From NCBI GenBank assembly GCA_038049695.1, contig CP142455.1:65544501-65608500 (forward strand): DNA of 64,000 nucleotides. Reading direction: 5' to 3'. The notes beneath the pieces were generated by a model. It was not told where the DNA came from. It did not search any database and saw nothing but the letters and a program-made list of their open reading frames with translations. Below, piece by piece: positions 47,601-58,189 of this stretch (within the stretch, counting starts at the first letter, position 1; each line of letters starts with the position of its first letter). The translations under genes were made by a program, and so were the position numbers. This DNA is from Cinnamomum chago. Its lineage: Eukaryota > Streptophyta > Magnoliopsida > Laurales > Lauraceae.

Positions 47601-48710
47601 TTCGAATAACATGATGGATATTTTTCAAACAATATCTAATGAAATCCAACCATGGGTTAATTTTGATGATGAGATTGTGTGGACTTTCGAAGATCATGGG
47701 AAATTTACTCTAAAATCCTCTTACAATTTTATATGTAATTTCCCTAGTCAGCAACTTTAGTGGCCTACTGTAATCTGGTTTAAAGGTTGTATAAAAAAAC
47801 ATTCAGTTTGTGTGTGGATGGTTCTACGAAACAGACTCAAAACCAAGGACTTCCTTCTTCAAAGGAATGTTGATTGTGACTCATGTTGTGTACTATGTGA
47901 CTGCACATGGGAGACAGCTTCTCATATCTCATGATTTATTGCCCTTATTCTCAAGCAATTTTGAATTTATTGCTTTATAAATTGAACTTGGTAGCAATCA
48001 ACTATAATATTGTGCTTGAATTGTTGGAATCAGTGACCTCTCGGCTAGCTCAACAAGGAGAAGGAGCCTTAACCCTTGGGAAACTACTCTTCAATGCCTA
48101 TGTTTGGCATATTTGGGCAAAAAGAAATAGCAGAATTTTCAAGAATATATCAAGGACACGTGAATCAGTTATGCAAATTTTTTTTCAAGTAGTGACCACC
48201 ATAATTCTCTATCTTGGTATCAGCTTACCAAATAGAATTCACTGCCATTGGAATGTTCCACCACATGTCCACGCTACTCATCCTCATCTGGTTGTTGAAA
48301 GGCGCAAAGGGTGGGATTATCAATAGTTTCAACTAACTAGGTATTAGTTGGAATTTTGTGGAACAACATACATCAACCGCAGCATGGCCGAATGGTGCAG
48401 ATGTTTGATTATTATGAAGGTGTCTTTCATCTTTTGCAACTCATCCCAAATAATGTTCAATCCATCACCATTGAGACCGAAATATCTCTCTAGCATATTC
48501 TTTTAGACCCATCCCAATCGAATTGGTTTGAGCATTTCCAAGCTAGGAAACTACGTGTAGTTGTCAAGAGCTTCCAGCAGGTGCATTTCTCATTATTACA
48601 TCCAAAGACTGTCAGGATCAGCAAATCCATTAGTAGAAATATTGGAACACTTCCAATTAATATTGGTAACATTGAGCAGCAGTATAATTTTATCCGAGAT
48701 TAGGGATTGA
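44681..48710 (+). pseudogene. LINE ORF2: endonuclease, reverse transcriptase, zf-RVT, RNase H-like
   Basis: Domains on the plus strand, in shifting frames: APE-type endonuclease (NVRGLNRPS at 44681; VVGDFNTIQ near 45070; ISDHSPLLL near 45330); reverse transcriptase (NKAPGPDGFNAHFF near 46015; FRPIALTNELYKIISRI near 46200; catalytic FADDLIVFSK near 46718; RYLGVPLSS near 46920); zf-RVT (VLRNRLKTKDFLLQR near 47823; CVLCDCTWETASH near 47890); and an RNase H-like tail (NWFEHFQARKLRV near 48520). Stops and frameshifts occur throughout (for example near 44975, 45033, 45406, 46902 and 46990). In an active element this protein nicks the target and copies the RNA; this copy cannot. Confidence 0.85.
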
Positions 48711-48947
48711 CTTTTTTACAGGGGAATATTTCTTTTGTTTGTGCTTGCGCCCGGGCTATGGGCAATGATCTATTTTGTTTGAATTATTGGGATTAGCCTA
48801 ATGGTTATTTGGTTTATTTTATTTTATGGGGTATGCCCCTTTTGGAGTTTCTAAGATCTTTTTGGGTCTTGAAACTCCTTTTCTGTACTTTATTACTTTC
48901 TCAAAAATGAAGAACTAACTTATTCTTTAAAAAAAATAAAAATAAAC

Positions 48948-49348
48948 TAGGGATGTATATGGATCGGATTAGTGCGGATTGGGCCAAATCTGTCACCAAT
49001 CCGTTATCTACGGATTGATGGATTTGAAATCCGTCACCAATCTGTTGATGTTAAAAACAGATTCGATCTGATCCGTGGAGGATCGGATCGGAACGGATTA
49101 ATCCGTTCAATCTAATGTTAAAAGAAAAATATGAAATATGTTGTAAAAAAGTTCATATTCGACCCCTTAAATTTTTTTTTTTTATATATAATGTCAACGG
49201 ATCGAATCGGATTGAATCTGCGGATTGAGGGTGAAATCCGTCACCGATCTATTATTAACGGATTATAAGATTTTCAATCCATCACCAATCCGTTTACCTT
49301 CGGATTGGATCGGTTTTACGGATCAACGGATTTTTTTGTGCACCCCTA
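48948..49348. mobile_element. hAT-like MITE (GGATCGGAT-rich)
   Basis: About 400 bp with inverted ends TAGGGATGTATATGGATCGG and, read inward from the right, TAGGGGTGCACAAAAA. The interior repeats ATCCGTCACCAATCCG and CGGATTGGATCGG. This is a widespread plant non-autonomous repeat type. A clean 8-bp duplication was not seen; the left flank is the LINE A-tail, so it inserted at the end of the LINE. Confidence 0.65.
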
Positions 49349-49386
49349 AAAACCCTATTTTCACCTTTTCAAATCCTTTATAACAG

Positions 49387-49622
49387 GAATAGTTGCAAAT
49401 GTTGATGGATCCATCAACAAAGCCACCAGGGATGAGACAAACAGAGAATTCCTCTGTGGTTGCGGATGCTTCCCTGTTCCAAAAGAAGCCATTGAACAGT
49501 TGCACGCTGGCGTAGCACTCGCGATGGAGAGATCTGAGTTGTCCAATTTGGAGTCATGCTTGAAGATCTTGATATTGGCAGACGAATTGATGGACAAATC
49601 TACTGCAAAACCATTGTACTAG
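49387..49622 (+). pseudogene. Unrecognised exon-like coding fragment
   Basis: Immediately after a splice acceptor-like TTTATAACAG there is an open frame of about 78 codons ending at TAG. It contains VANVDGSINKATRDETNREF, LCGCGCFPVPKEAIEQLHAG and SNLESCLKILILADELMDKS. Composition and base content differ from the AT-rich surroundings and look coding, but the family was not recognised. The opposite strand is also open for much of this length, so strand is not certain. It may be the last exon of a decayed host gene or a captured exon. Confidence 0.35.
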
Positions 49623-50420
49623 ATGCAAGGTACGGTGAATTGGGCCCGAAAGAGAATAGAGGAGATCGAGAGGCCCTGTTTATGCAGGCCATTGTTGTAT
49701 GTATGGTGATGCAAAATCTAGACTATTCTTCTTTACGTAGAAGCCGCATTTGTCTCTGTTGTGTTTGTTCTTGGTGTGAAGTGTGTTGGGAAGTTGTTTG
49801 AGGCCATTCCTGTGTGTATGTAACATGGAGAAATGTTGAGCAAGATTTCTCTCGCGGAGAGTGTGAGATTCGGTCCATTGATTAAGATGGGCCTCACAAT
49901 TATGTTTGATGGTATGGCCCTCTAAACAAACACGATATCTTAATTCCATAAGCATGCAAACAAATATAGTAAAAAGCATTGGGATTTTAACTTCAATCCA
50001 ACATTCATAGCAAAAGAAAAGGTCACAAATCAGTATTTCATAGGATAAAAACATATTCTTAAATATCTCTTCTTTTGCAACACATTCATCTCTTTAGTGG
50101 AATTTCTGTCAGGAATTCACCTGGACATAATGTGTGACATGTTGTTTCCTAAAATTTCTGAATTCTATATTTCTTCACTAGTATTTTTGGAATTCAGCAA
50201 CGTAAAATGTCTCTTTAAACCTTTGAGAATAGAGGAATTTCACTCCCTTTGTATTTCGGTAGAGCATCTAGAAATTCCACCATATCTGAGAATAAATGAA
50301 TTCCAGCAAAGAAACACGCCCAAAAGAGTGTTAGTCTTAATTTATCTTTTATGCCTTTTTGGTATTAGTCTTAATTTATTATTTAATTAGCAGGGAGTTT
50401 AAACCACTAGTACTAGTATA
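49623..50420. other. Intergenic DNA, nothing recognised
   Basis: Contains several short open frames with no domains (for example 49680-50054 minus and 50097-50390 plus). No repeat termini were identified. Confidence 0.45.
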
Positions 50421-50429
50421 TATTTTAGT

Positions 50430-51165
50430 TTGCAATGTTTCGCGGCCGCCAAAATATTTTGGACGCTAAAAAGTATTATAGCGGCAACCAAGTGATTTGC
50501 GGGCGCCAATAAAAGTTAAATTGAACTTCAATTAACCCTAATTTCTCGATCTTTACCCTTTTTGCTGCGGTTTCTCACACTCTCTCTCTGCTTCGTTTCC
50601 TCTTCTTCTGCAACGTGATCGCGGATTAAGCCTCGCCGAAGAAGCACAGACGCTGCTGCTCGTCGCCGAGGAAGAGAACCTCCGAGGAGGATTCGGAATC
50701 CCCTCTAGTTTCGTTCTCTGGTTGATCGTCGCTGTCGCTTCACCGTCACCGTGGAAGAGACCTGAGAATCCCGGAGTTGATTGAAGAAACAGAGGATCCG
50801 TGGTTCTTGCTCTTGCCGGAGAAGACTGCTCAAGGCCATACTGCGACCGTCGCCGGTGAACACCACTGTCGCCGGAGAGGAAACAGGCTGCATTCCCTCT
50901 ATTCGATCTTCTCCGGCATCGACGAAACAGACGAAACAAAAACCCTTTCTTCGATCTCGACCTGATCCTGTCTGCGTCTTCTCCGGCGACCCGGCAGCGC
51001 GGAGAAACGAAGATTCGAAACGTCTTCTTCAGGCCCGGCCACTGCTCCTCTCTTTGGCTCCCGGCAGCAAAACTAACAACAAGGACGACGAAGCTAATCC
51101 CAGGCTCTTTGTAGCTCTGTGTGAATCCTTCCCCTCTTGACAACAAGGACCAAACTTATTGCAGG
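50430..51165 (+). other. GC-rich leader-like segment upstream of a LINE fragment
   Basis: The base content jumps to GC-rich (50540-51150), with a CTCTCTCTCTGC pyrimidine tract and many CGCCGG motifs, as in plant 5' leaders. Long overlapping open frames on both strands (up to 197 codons) reflect composition rather than a recognised protein. Because a LINE 3' end follows at 51520, this may be the LINE 5' untranslated region, but that is inference. Confidence 0.4.
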
Positions 51166-51499
51166 TGATTGATTATTCTTGTTGAATCTATTATCCTATG
51201 CTCTATTGTTCTTGTTGAATCTATTATTCATGTGAACTTAAATTCTTGGTCGTGTTATTTTCTGTTTTGGGTTGAAGTTTTTGTTGGGTTTGCTGAGGCA
51301 GAAAGACCCAACAAGATACTCTTCTTTCCTTCTTGTTCTTCCAAGGAAAAATCTAAAAAAGGCAGTTCGTTTGTTTTCTGCTTCATCCATGATTGGGTCC
51401 ATAACTGAAATCCAGGATCCCTAAAATTATTCTCCCAGTTTTTTTCCTAAGTTATCATACCCACCATCAGATTACACTTTATGGTAGATGTAACTGTAA

Positions 51500-52668
51500 T
51501 TACCCATCATTGATTTTGAACAGTTGGGGCATTGCAAATATGAGTGCTCACTGAGAAAAGTTACTTTTATGCCTCTAACAACTTTCTTGAATTTAAACAA
51601 GCACTGTATGATCACTTGGTTGGCTCTTCATAATGGCTTGAAGACTAAAGATGTTCTAGCAACTAAGCAGATTTTCCATGACCCGATCTGTGTGCTTTGC
51701 AATTGCTTTCCTGAAAGCTGCAAACACATCATGACTGCTTGCATCTACAGCTTGAACATTTGGGATTCTATAGTTGGTTCTTTTGGTGCTACTGCCCAAA
51801 GAGATAAGCCCATTGTTGAGCAAACGGGAGATTTCCTTTCTAATTGTAACCATAGGAATGAAGATGATATTACTGTGGTGATGTTATGTTTCCTTGCATT
51901 TACTTGGCATATATGGCGTGAGTGTAACTATCAGATTTTCAGGAATAAAGCTCGCCCATGGGAAGCTGTCCTCCACGATACTAAAGCCCAGATTTGTTCA
52001 AGAGGAAATTACCTCAATCTTACGGTTTCTTCCCACATTGCAGCAGCTTGGGACCTATCTGCACACTCAAACCACATTCTTACTAAACCTATCCCATTTA
52101 GCTTTTCAAACTAGAATCTTCTTCTTTCTTCTAGAGATAATTTTACAGTGGGCTTCTTCAGGAGAAAAACTAACTCTATTCTTTGGATAAAGACTGTTGC
52201 TGATAGTGATCCTTTCAATGCAGCTTCTACTCTTCTTAAAGAAGCTTCCAAGTATTCAAACTCTTTAGTGGTGCTGGCGGACATGAAATTAATCAGCTCT
52301 GCTCTTACCAACCCAAACTTTTCTCCTTGGAAACATAGGTTCCAAGCTCGCAGGATGGCTCTCCTTGTCACTAGTCTTAACTCAACCATCTGCTCTCATT
52401 TTGACAAAGAAGCTTCTGCTTGGTCCTGGTTTGCTGCTCATCTTAGAAACCATGATTGCATCATCAATGGCCCCACCTAATGCTTTGTGGGTTTGTTGGC
52501 TCTGGCCATGTGGGTCTGTTGTTTTAGCCAGTTTTAGGCTTCCAATTATCTTTGTTTTGTTTTTTGGTGTTGTGGGTGGTTGTGCTCACGGTACCTAAAA
52601 TCTGTTTCACTGTTGTGTATTTTTGTCTTCTCCTTAATATATACAAATCTTAACTTGCAAAAAAAAAA
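51500..52668 (+). mobile_element. LINE 3' fragment with internal deletion
   Basis: The open frame at 51524-52114 contains a zf-RVT region (ITWLALHNGLKTKDVLATKQ, then DPICVLCNCFPESCKH) and the usual tail WHIWRECNYQIFRNKA. The frame at 52148-52480 looks like the RNase H domain (SPWKHRFQARRMALLV). It ends in an A-rich tail (52655-52668). The reverse transcriptase and endonuclease are missing. A zinc-knuckle-like LGHCKYEC at the very start may be an ORF1 remnant fused by deletion. Confidence 0.75.
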
Positions 52669-52689
52669 TAAAAAGAAAATAGTGTAAGA

Positions 52690-53385
52690 TTTAAAAAAAA
52701 AAACATGAGAATGATTGAAGAACCAACTTGGCAGTGTCGAAAAATTCCAAAAAAATCACCAAAAACCTTAGAAGACTTAGGCGATCTTGGCTGGACTGGT
52801 TGTTGAAGATGCTGTGATGATCATAGGTGGGCCACAGTGGATCAGAGACTATCACAGATCCTGAATGTAGATTGACTTCCAGAAACAAATCCTTGATCTG
52901 TTTTTCTTCAGAGAGAATGATTTTTCTCTGACCAAGAAGCGAATCTTCTATTTGTTCTTCCAAATGGGAACAACAGAACCAACTCTAACTTGGCTCTGAT
53001 ACCATATAATGTTATTGGAATAACCTGAGAGATAGAGAAGAGGAAGAAAGGAGTTTTGGAAGAATTGGTCATCCTCAATGGAGGATCGACTTGTATTTTA
53101 TATACATGAATGGCCTTAATCAAGGCTATAATTGATGATAATTACAGTAAGCAGAATATTAACTTAATATATTAGCTTACAAGATTTCCTAAGAGGAAGT
53201 ACACCTATACAGATTTTGGCTAAGTCGTCCTAGATATCACTCGTGTGATATTATTGTATACATGGGCCTAGTGGGCCTAATGGGCTTCTGGACTTAACGT
53301 CAGTCTTCTACAGATGTTTACCATTATTGTATACATGGGCCTAGTGGGCCTAACGGGCTTCTGGACTTAACGTCAGTCTTCTACA
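52690..53385 (-). mobile_element. Copia LTR with primer-binding site (5' fragment)
   Basis: On the minus strand an LTR runs from TGTAGAAGACTGACG (5' end at 53312 or, in the duplicated copy, 53385) to CCAATAACA at 53010. Five bases later comes the primer-binding site TGGTATCAGAGC (53004-52993), complementary to initiator Met tRNA. About 300 bp of leader follows before truncation near the LINE tail. The LTR resembles those at 56011 and 4958. On the plus strand the LTR is followed by GATGTTTACC, which continues as CACTA transposase sequence, so the copia inserted into that gene. Confidence 0.75.
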
Positions 53386-53395
53386 GATGTTTACC
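53250..53395. repeat. 73-bp tandem duplication at LTR 5' end
   Basis: Two adjacent 73-bp copies span the LTR terminus and ten bases of flank (CAGATGTTTACC ends both). They differ at one visible position (CCTAATGGGC versus CCTAACGGGC). The flank sequence being included shows that it happened after insertion. Confidence 0.9.
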
Positions 53396-54316
53396 TGCAG
53401 CCGTTGATAGAGGAGTTGAAGGAGTTGTCGGCAGATGGAGTTGAGATATACGATGCCTCTCCAAAACAGAATTTCTAGATGCATGTAGCAGACTTATGGA
53501 CAATTAGAGATTTTCTCACATATGCTAACTTATCAGGATGGAGCACTAAAAGGGAAAAATCTTGTCCCTCTTGCAACAAGGACACTTGTTTGGTCATATT
53601 GAAGAATAGATGTAAGTGGTGTTACTTGAGAAATCGTCGATTTCTACCCCTTGATCATAAGCTCCAACACAATAAGAGATCTTTTAACGGCTTTAAGGAA
53701 TTGAGATGTGTGCCAAATGCATTAACTGGTGATGATGTACTTGATCGATTGCGTGACTACGAGCAAATCACATTCGGTAATGCAGATAAGGATAAGATGG
53801 GGAGGAAGAGAAAAAGGGATGAGTGTAAATTGCCATAGAATTGGAAAAAGAAAAGTATTTTTTTCCGATTGCCTTATTGGAAAGATATCCTATTGCAGCA
53901 CAATCTGAATGTTATGCACATCGGAAAAAATGAGTGTGACTGTGGTGGGGACACTGTTGAACATGGAGGAGAAAACAAAAGGCAATTTAAAAGCTCGTCT
54001 CGATCTCAAGTTAATGGGCATAAGGGAACAACTTCACCCAAAATAGGAAGGAAATAGGTTGTTATTACCCTCTGCATGCTACTCAATCTCTATAGATGAG
54101 AAAAGAAAGTTATGTCAATGCTTCAAGGAGGTGAAGGTTCCGGATAATTATTCGTCTAACATCGCATGATGTGTTTAGGTCAAACAGTGCAGGATCTCGG
54201 GGTTGAAGAGTCATGATTGCCATGTTAGTATGCAACAACTAGTTCCGCTTGCAATACGTGGACTTTTACATAAGGATGTGTGTTCAAGTTTGATTCAATT
54301 GTCCGCTTTCTTCAGG
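53386..54316 (+). pseudogene. CACTA TNP2-type transposase relic
   Basis: The frame opens with DVYLQPLIEELKELSADGVE and continues with LWTIRDFLTYANLSGWSTK, CPSCNKDTCLV, NRRFLPLDHKLQHNKRSFNG, NWKKKSIFFRLPYWKDILLQ and HNLNVMHIGKNECD. These are conserved blocks of the Transposase_21 (PF02992) family of En/Spm (CACTA) elements. The end (GLKSHDCHVSMQQLVPLAIR) belongs to the DUF4218 part. Breaks: TAG at about 53476, TAG at about 53836, a shift near 53940, stops near 54056, 54167 and 54177. The 5' part is missing because of the copia LTR insertion at 53385. In an intact element this protein cuts and joins the ends. Confidence 0.85.
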
Positions 54317-56005
54317 CAGTTCTAAAGAATTTAGCGCTCTAAAGAATTTGGAAATCATTTATTTATATATTTGTTTATGCACTTATGAGGTCAAATATTT
54401 TAGTTTTTAGAGTTTTTAGTTTGCATAAACTTTGGATAATTAATTTTCTATATATTCGGTGGATGATTACCATATGTGACGAATAAGAGTTTTGTGGGTG
54501 ATGGCAAAAAATTATGAAAACAATTTTGGCGTGACCACAAAATTCTAACTCAGAAAATATGAGAAACTTTTGTATTCATTCCTCCAATTTATATTACATG
54601 TGTTCACATTTCAAGCCTTGTGGATGTAGGTTATTTACAAGTAAATTTCTACAACCCTTCCATTTGGCCTCAGATGGTTTCAAACTGAACAAAAAAGAAT
54701 AAAAATACAGATACATGACAAAAAGACTGCAAAATAGATTATAGGAGCCCATGTCCGAGAGACAGACATGGCTCTCTACCTGTGTATTTCCTCTATCTCC
54801 TCCTCTGTTTCCTTCCCCACGCCTCTATGGTGCCTCTGTCATGGGTTTGGGATGGCCTTACTAAGTGTATGGATGGGGAAAAACCAATTTTGACTGACAA
54901 TATTCTTTGACAACAATCACTTGTTCATCAAGAATTGCGTTTGTGCAATCCAAGGGAGTTACTGGTATATGTGTCATTGGGTATTTAAGGTTGTGTCATT
55001 CTGGGCTGTATCAGTACGGAGAACCATAGTGATGCCAGGAAAGGGGCTTGCACAACCAAGTCTCAAACAGAGACACCCTTACTCCTTTGAGTGAGAAAGA
55101 CAAAGAAGAAGGACAGAGCAGTCATAAGTTTGAGTTGAAAAGGTTGATAAGGCCATGGATATTCAGTCTCTCTTGGAGGGACATATCTAGAGGTTGAAGA
55201 CTGAATTTGTGAGGCTAAGGTTCTGTCTTGTAGAGGTTTGAAACAAAATATCACCTTCTTGAAGAGAAGTTTGGAGAAGGGAGGAACTCTTCTTGAAATT
55301 CTTAGTGTTGTAGGGATTAGAGAGCGTGGAGAGGGTTGGAGAGGCCAAGAGAGCGTGGATGATTGTTTGAGGGCTTTATTTATAGAGTGGGAGGGCAGTT
55401 GCAGTGGTTTCAGGGAGTTACAATTCGAAATTTACTGGGGGTTTATGTCTGAGAGGCAGACATGGAGTCATGTACGAGAGGCAGACATGGAGTCATGTCT
55501 GAGCGACAGACATGGAGTCTCATTCCATGGGAAGTGGGTCCCAATGATGTCCAATGACTCAGAAATTCCGGGGAATCCCTTTTGGGATGTTTTTTAGACT
55601 GATGAAGGTCTTATCACCATTGATCTCTGGAAATGGGCTTTTGGACTTCATCTCCGTATGCCCCTTTTACTTTGAATTTGCACTCTGATTTCAAATGTTC
55701 TCTGATGATTTTGAAATTGTGGGGAACTTTCTTAAGACTTGTTGTGGATCATCAGGGAAGATTTCATCTTGGTTTGACCTCTAGAATGGGTCAAAGTGGA
55801 TATCAGTGGGTCATGTTCGAAAGCCATTCAGACATGGAGGGTCAATATGTGGAAAATGGGTCCAAATGACCCCAATTTCCCTCCAATCGTAGGGAAACCC
55901 CTTTAAAGTTCGTCCTTAGTCTTTGGAGTGGATTTTATCTTGATGGAGTCTTTGAAAGTTGGTGGTAGTGAACTCTAGCCTTTCATGTCTGCACATGTTT
56001 TGACT
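54317..56005. other. Unidentified repeat-like region
   Basis: No protein domain was recognised. The phrase AGACATGG recurs in hairpin-like units (54751 and 55445-55519) and again, more loosely, beyond the copia insertion near 61397. All of this may belong to one older element that the copia at 56011 split. The 119- and 78-codon frames at 55238 and 55633 show no family features. Confidence 0.4.
55445..55519. repeat. Three 25-bp hairpin-forming tandem repeats
   Basis: Three tandem 25-bp units, each close to ATGTCTGAGAGGCAGACATG plus GAGTC. Each unit is itself an inverted repeat (ATGTCTG and CAGACAT around a 5-6 base loop). A single related copy lies at 54751-54771. Confidence 0.88.
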
Positions 56006-56010
56006 TAGGT

Positions 56011-56306
56011 TGTAGAAGATAGTGTGGCTTAGGCCCACTAGGCCCAGCCCATCAAGGGCTTGTACACAGCTATATATAAAATCCCACGTGTGGGATCATC
56101 TTAGATTATGTTGCTGATTTATCTCTTAGTACTTGTATAGATTAGGAGATTGATTGATTCATTATTTTGATTGTACTGATTAGGATGTTTAGAGCCCTTG
56201 ATTAGGGTAATGAAATTATAAATAGACAAACGATCCTCCCATTGAGGCATCAGTTTCTCTCCAAACTCTCGTCTCCTTCTTCCTTCCCTGATTACATATT
56301 GTATCA
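56011..56306 (+). repeat. 5' LTR of copia element
   Basis: 296 bp, TG...CA. Contains a TATA-like TATATATAAAATCCC (about 56072) expected to drive transcription, and a later ATTATAAATAGAC stretch. It lacks four bases in CTTCCTTGTATAG relative to the 3' LTR. Confidence 0.95.
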
Positions 56307-56318
56307 TGGTATCAGAGA
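56307..56318 (+). other. Primer-binding site
   Basis: TGGTATCAGAGA directly abuts the 5' LTR and matches the complement of the 3' end of initiator methionine tRNA, the usual primer of plant copia elements. Confidence 0.9.
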
Positions 56319-57101
56319 CAGGTTATGATCAATCCTTCTTCTCTCATTAATCCAATCATTCTCCCTGGCGTGGATCTTTTTCCTGGCGTGGATTTTCTCT
56401 CTGTCAGTGCCTGATTTGCTCACCGATCAACAATGGCCCACCTCGGATCAACTTCGTGTATCGAAGCGACCTCCTCAGTTGCGATCGCCTATCCTTGAGG
56501 GTAATTATAAAGATTTTTATGCAATTTTTCCATCACCTTTGGGGTAGGTTCCAGCCACTTCTTCCTCTGTCGGTTTTAATAAAGTTGTCAGATAGCTTTA
56601 ATCAAGACTGTCCAGATTTGTGGATCTATATCCAAATCTCATCAAATTTGGACTGAAGAAAGTAACTTTGAACTTCTTCAAGAAGTTCAAACCTGATTTG
56701 TCATTAGATCACCTTGTGGGGCCCACACACAGATCCTGAGGGAAAATTCCAGGTCTCAGGCTCTGTTTATGGAAAAATTGCACTGTTAGTGCTCTCTTCT
56801 GCTTCTCTCTTCTGGTCGATTCTTCCTACTGATAGTCCTGGTTGCTACTGAGGGCTGTTAGTATTAATTGTTGCTGTTAAGGGCTAATCAATATTGATCA
56901 TTGCTGGTTACTGCTGTTCGTGCACGCATTGTTAGTGCACTGTTGGGGCTGTTCAGGGTAAATTGCACTTTTGGGGCTGTTTGCTGCTGTTCATAGCAAT
57001 CAAACTAATCTTGTTTTCTGCTTCTCGAATATTGGTTGGTTATTTCTGCGGGCTGATCTCTTGTGTCTACTATTGCTGTCTCTTCACTTCTATCTGTTGC
57101 A

Positions 57102-58017
57102 ATGGACAAGTATGACGTTATCCGCATTAAGTTTAATTGGCAAAACTATATGGCTTGGTCCTTCCATCTGAAGAACTTCGTAGAAGGACGGGGGGCTATT
57201 TGGCTATCTGGATGGAACAGTAACAAAACCTCTTACTCCAAGTACCATGGACTCCAAAGTCTTGGCCACCTGGTCTAAGGAAAATCCCAAAGTGATTACT
57301 TGGATTCTGAACTCTATTGATTCCTCCCTTGCCGTGGCTCTTCAAGCCTATGCTACCGCAGTAGATATGTGGGCTCACCTCAAGAAAATCTACCATCAAA
57401 CTAACAAAGCCCGGAAATTTCACTTGGATAGTGAAATTGCTAAATTTACTCAAGGGGATAGATCCGTGCAAGAATATTTTAATGGCTTCCTCACCTTATA
57501 GACCGAACGGGATTCCATGTTGATTTAGACCGTCTCTTCTGGCTTTCTCTCCGAGGCTCTTAAACTCCAAGAGGAAACTTACATGAGCCAGCTCCTTATA
57601 AAACTACGACCAGACTTTGAATCGGTTCGGTCTATCCTCATGAATAGAGAACTTTCGGCTAATCTTGATACCTGCTTTCAAGAAGTCCTTCGCGAAGAAC
57701 TTCGTCTCACCTCACAACGTGCCATTCTTGAAGAACTGAAGGCCTTCCTCGCACCCCTTTCGGCTGACTCTGCTCTTCTAGCAACCCCTAATCCGAAGCT
57801 CACTCAATGCTATAAATGCAAAGGCTTTGGTCATATTGCCAAGAATTGTCGCAAGAAGTTGGTTTGCCGATACTGCAAGCGATCTGGTCATCTTATTGAT
57901 GACTGCCGCAGCCTTCAGAGAAGGAATGAGACGCAACCTAAGAAGCCTCCCTCCAATCTGCCAAGACAGAATATTCCTTCCGCATTCCAGGCTCAAGCAC
58001 CATCATCTGATGCATGA
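57102..58017 (+). pseudogene. Copia Gag
   Basis: Starts MDKYDVIRIKFNWQNYMAWS, typical of copia Gag. It shifts frame near 57210, continues as IDSSLAVALQAYATAVDMWA and KFHLDSEIAKFTQGDRSVQE, and has stops at about 57501 and 57528. The C-terminal part carries two adjacent CCHC zinc knuckles (CYKCKGFGHIAKNC and CRYCKRSGHLIDDC), which bind RNA. It ends at TGA 58017. In an intact element Gag forms the particle that holds the RNA. Confidence 0.88.
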
Positions 58018-58189
58018 AGCACTTCATCCGGGGCTGTCTCAATGACTCTTGCTCGGATTCAAGAACTGATCCAGAGCACAGTTATCTCTGCATATGCGTC
58101 TATGGGTTTCTCTGGTGGTTAGTATCAAACTCATTCTCATATAGCATCTCCTGCTTTTCATTCCTCTACATCTCTTTCTTCTCCGATCA

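Larger units (their letters stand above)
43547..48947 (+). mobile_element. Degenerate L1-type LINE
   Basis: The order of ORF1 (DUF4283), endonuclease, reverse transcriptase, zf-RVT zinc-binding region and RNase H-like tail, ending in an A-rich tract (48929-48947), is that of a plant L1 LINE. The 5' end seems truncated, because ORF1 lacks the beginning of its domain. Many stops and frameshifts make the copy inactive. A target duplication was not identified. Confidence 0.88.

Noticed and set aside
49361-49597. 78-codon minus-strand frame opposite the orphan exon
   Set aside because: Could be real, but the plus strand has the better acceptor and stop context; kept as a caveat in that entry.
50553-51146. 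197-codon minus-strand open frame and overlapping plus-strand frames
   Set aside because: GC-rich DNA leaves all frames open; low-complexity Arg/Ser content and no domain.
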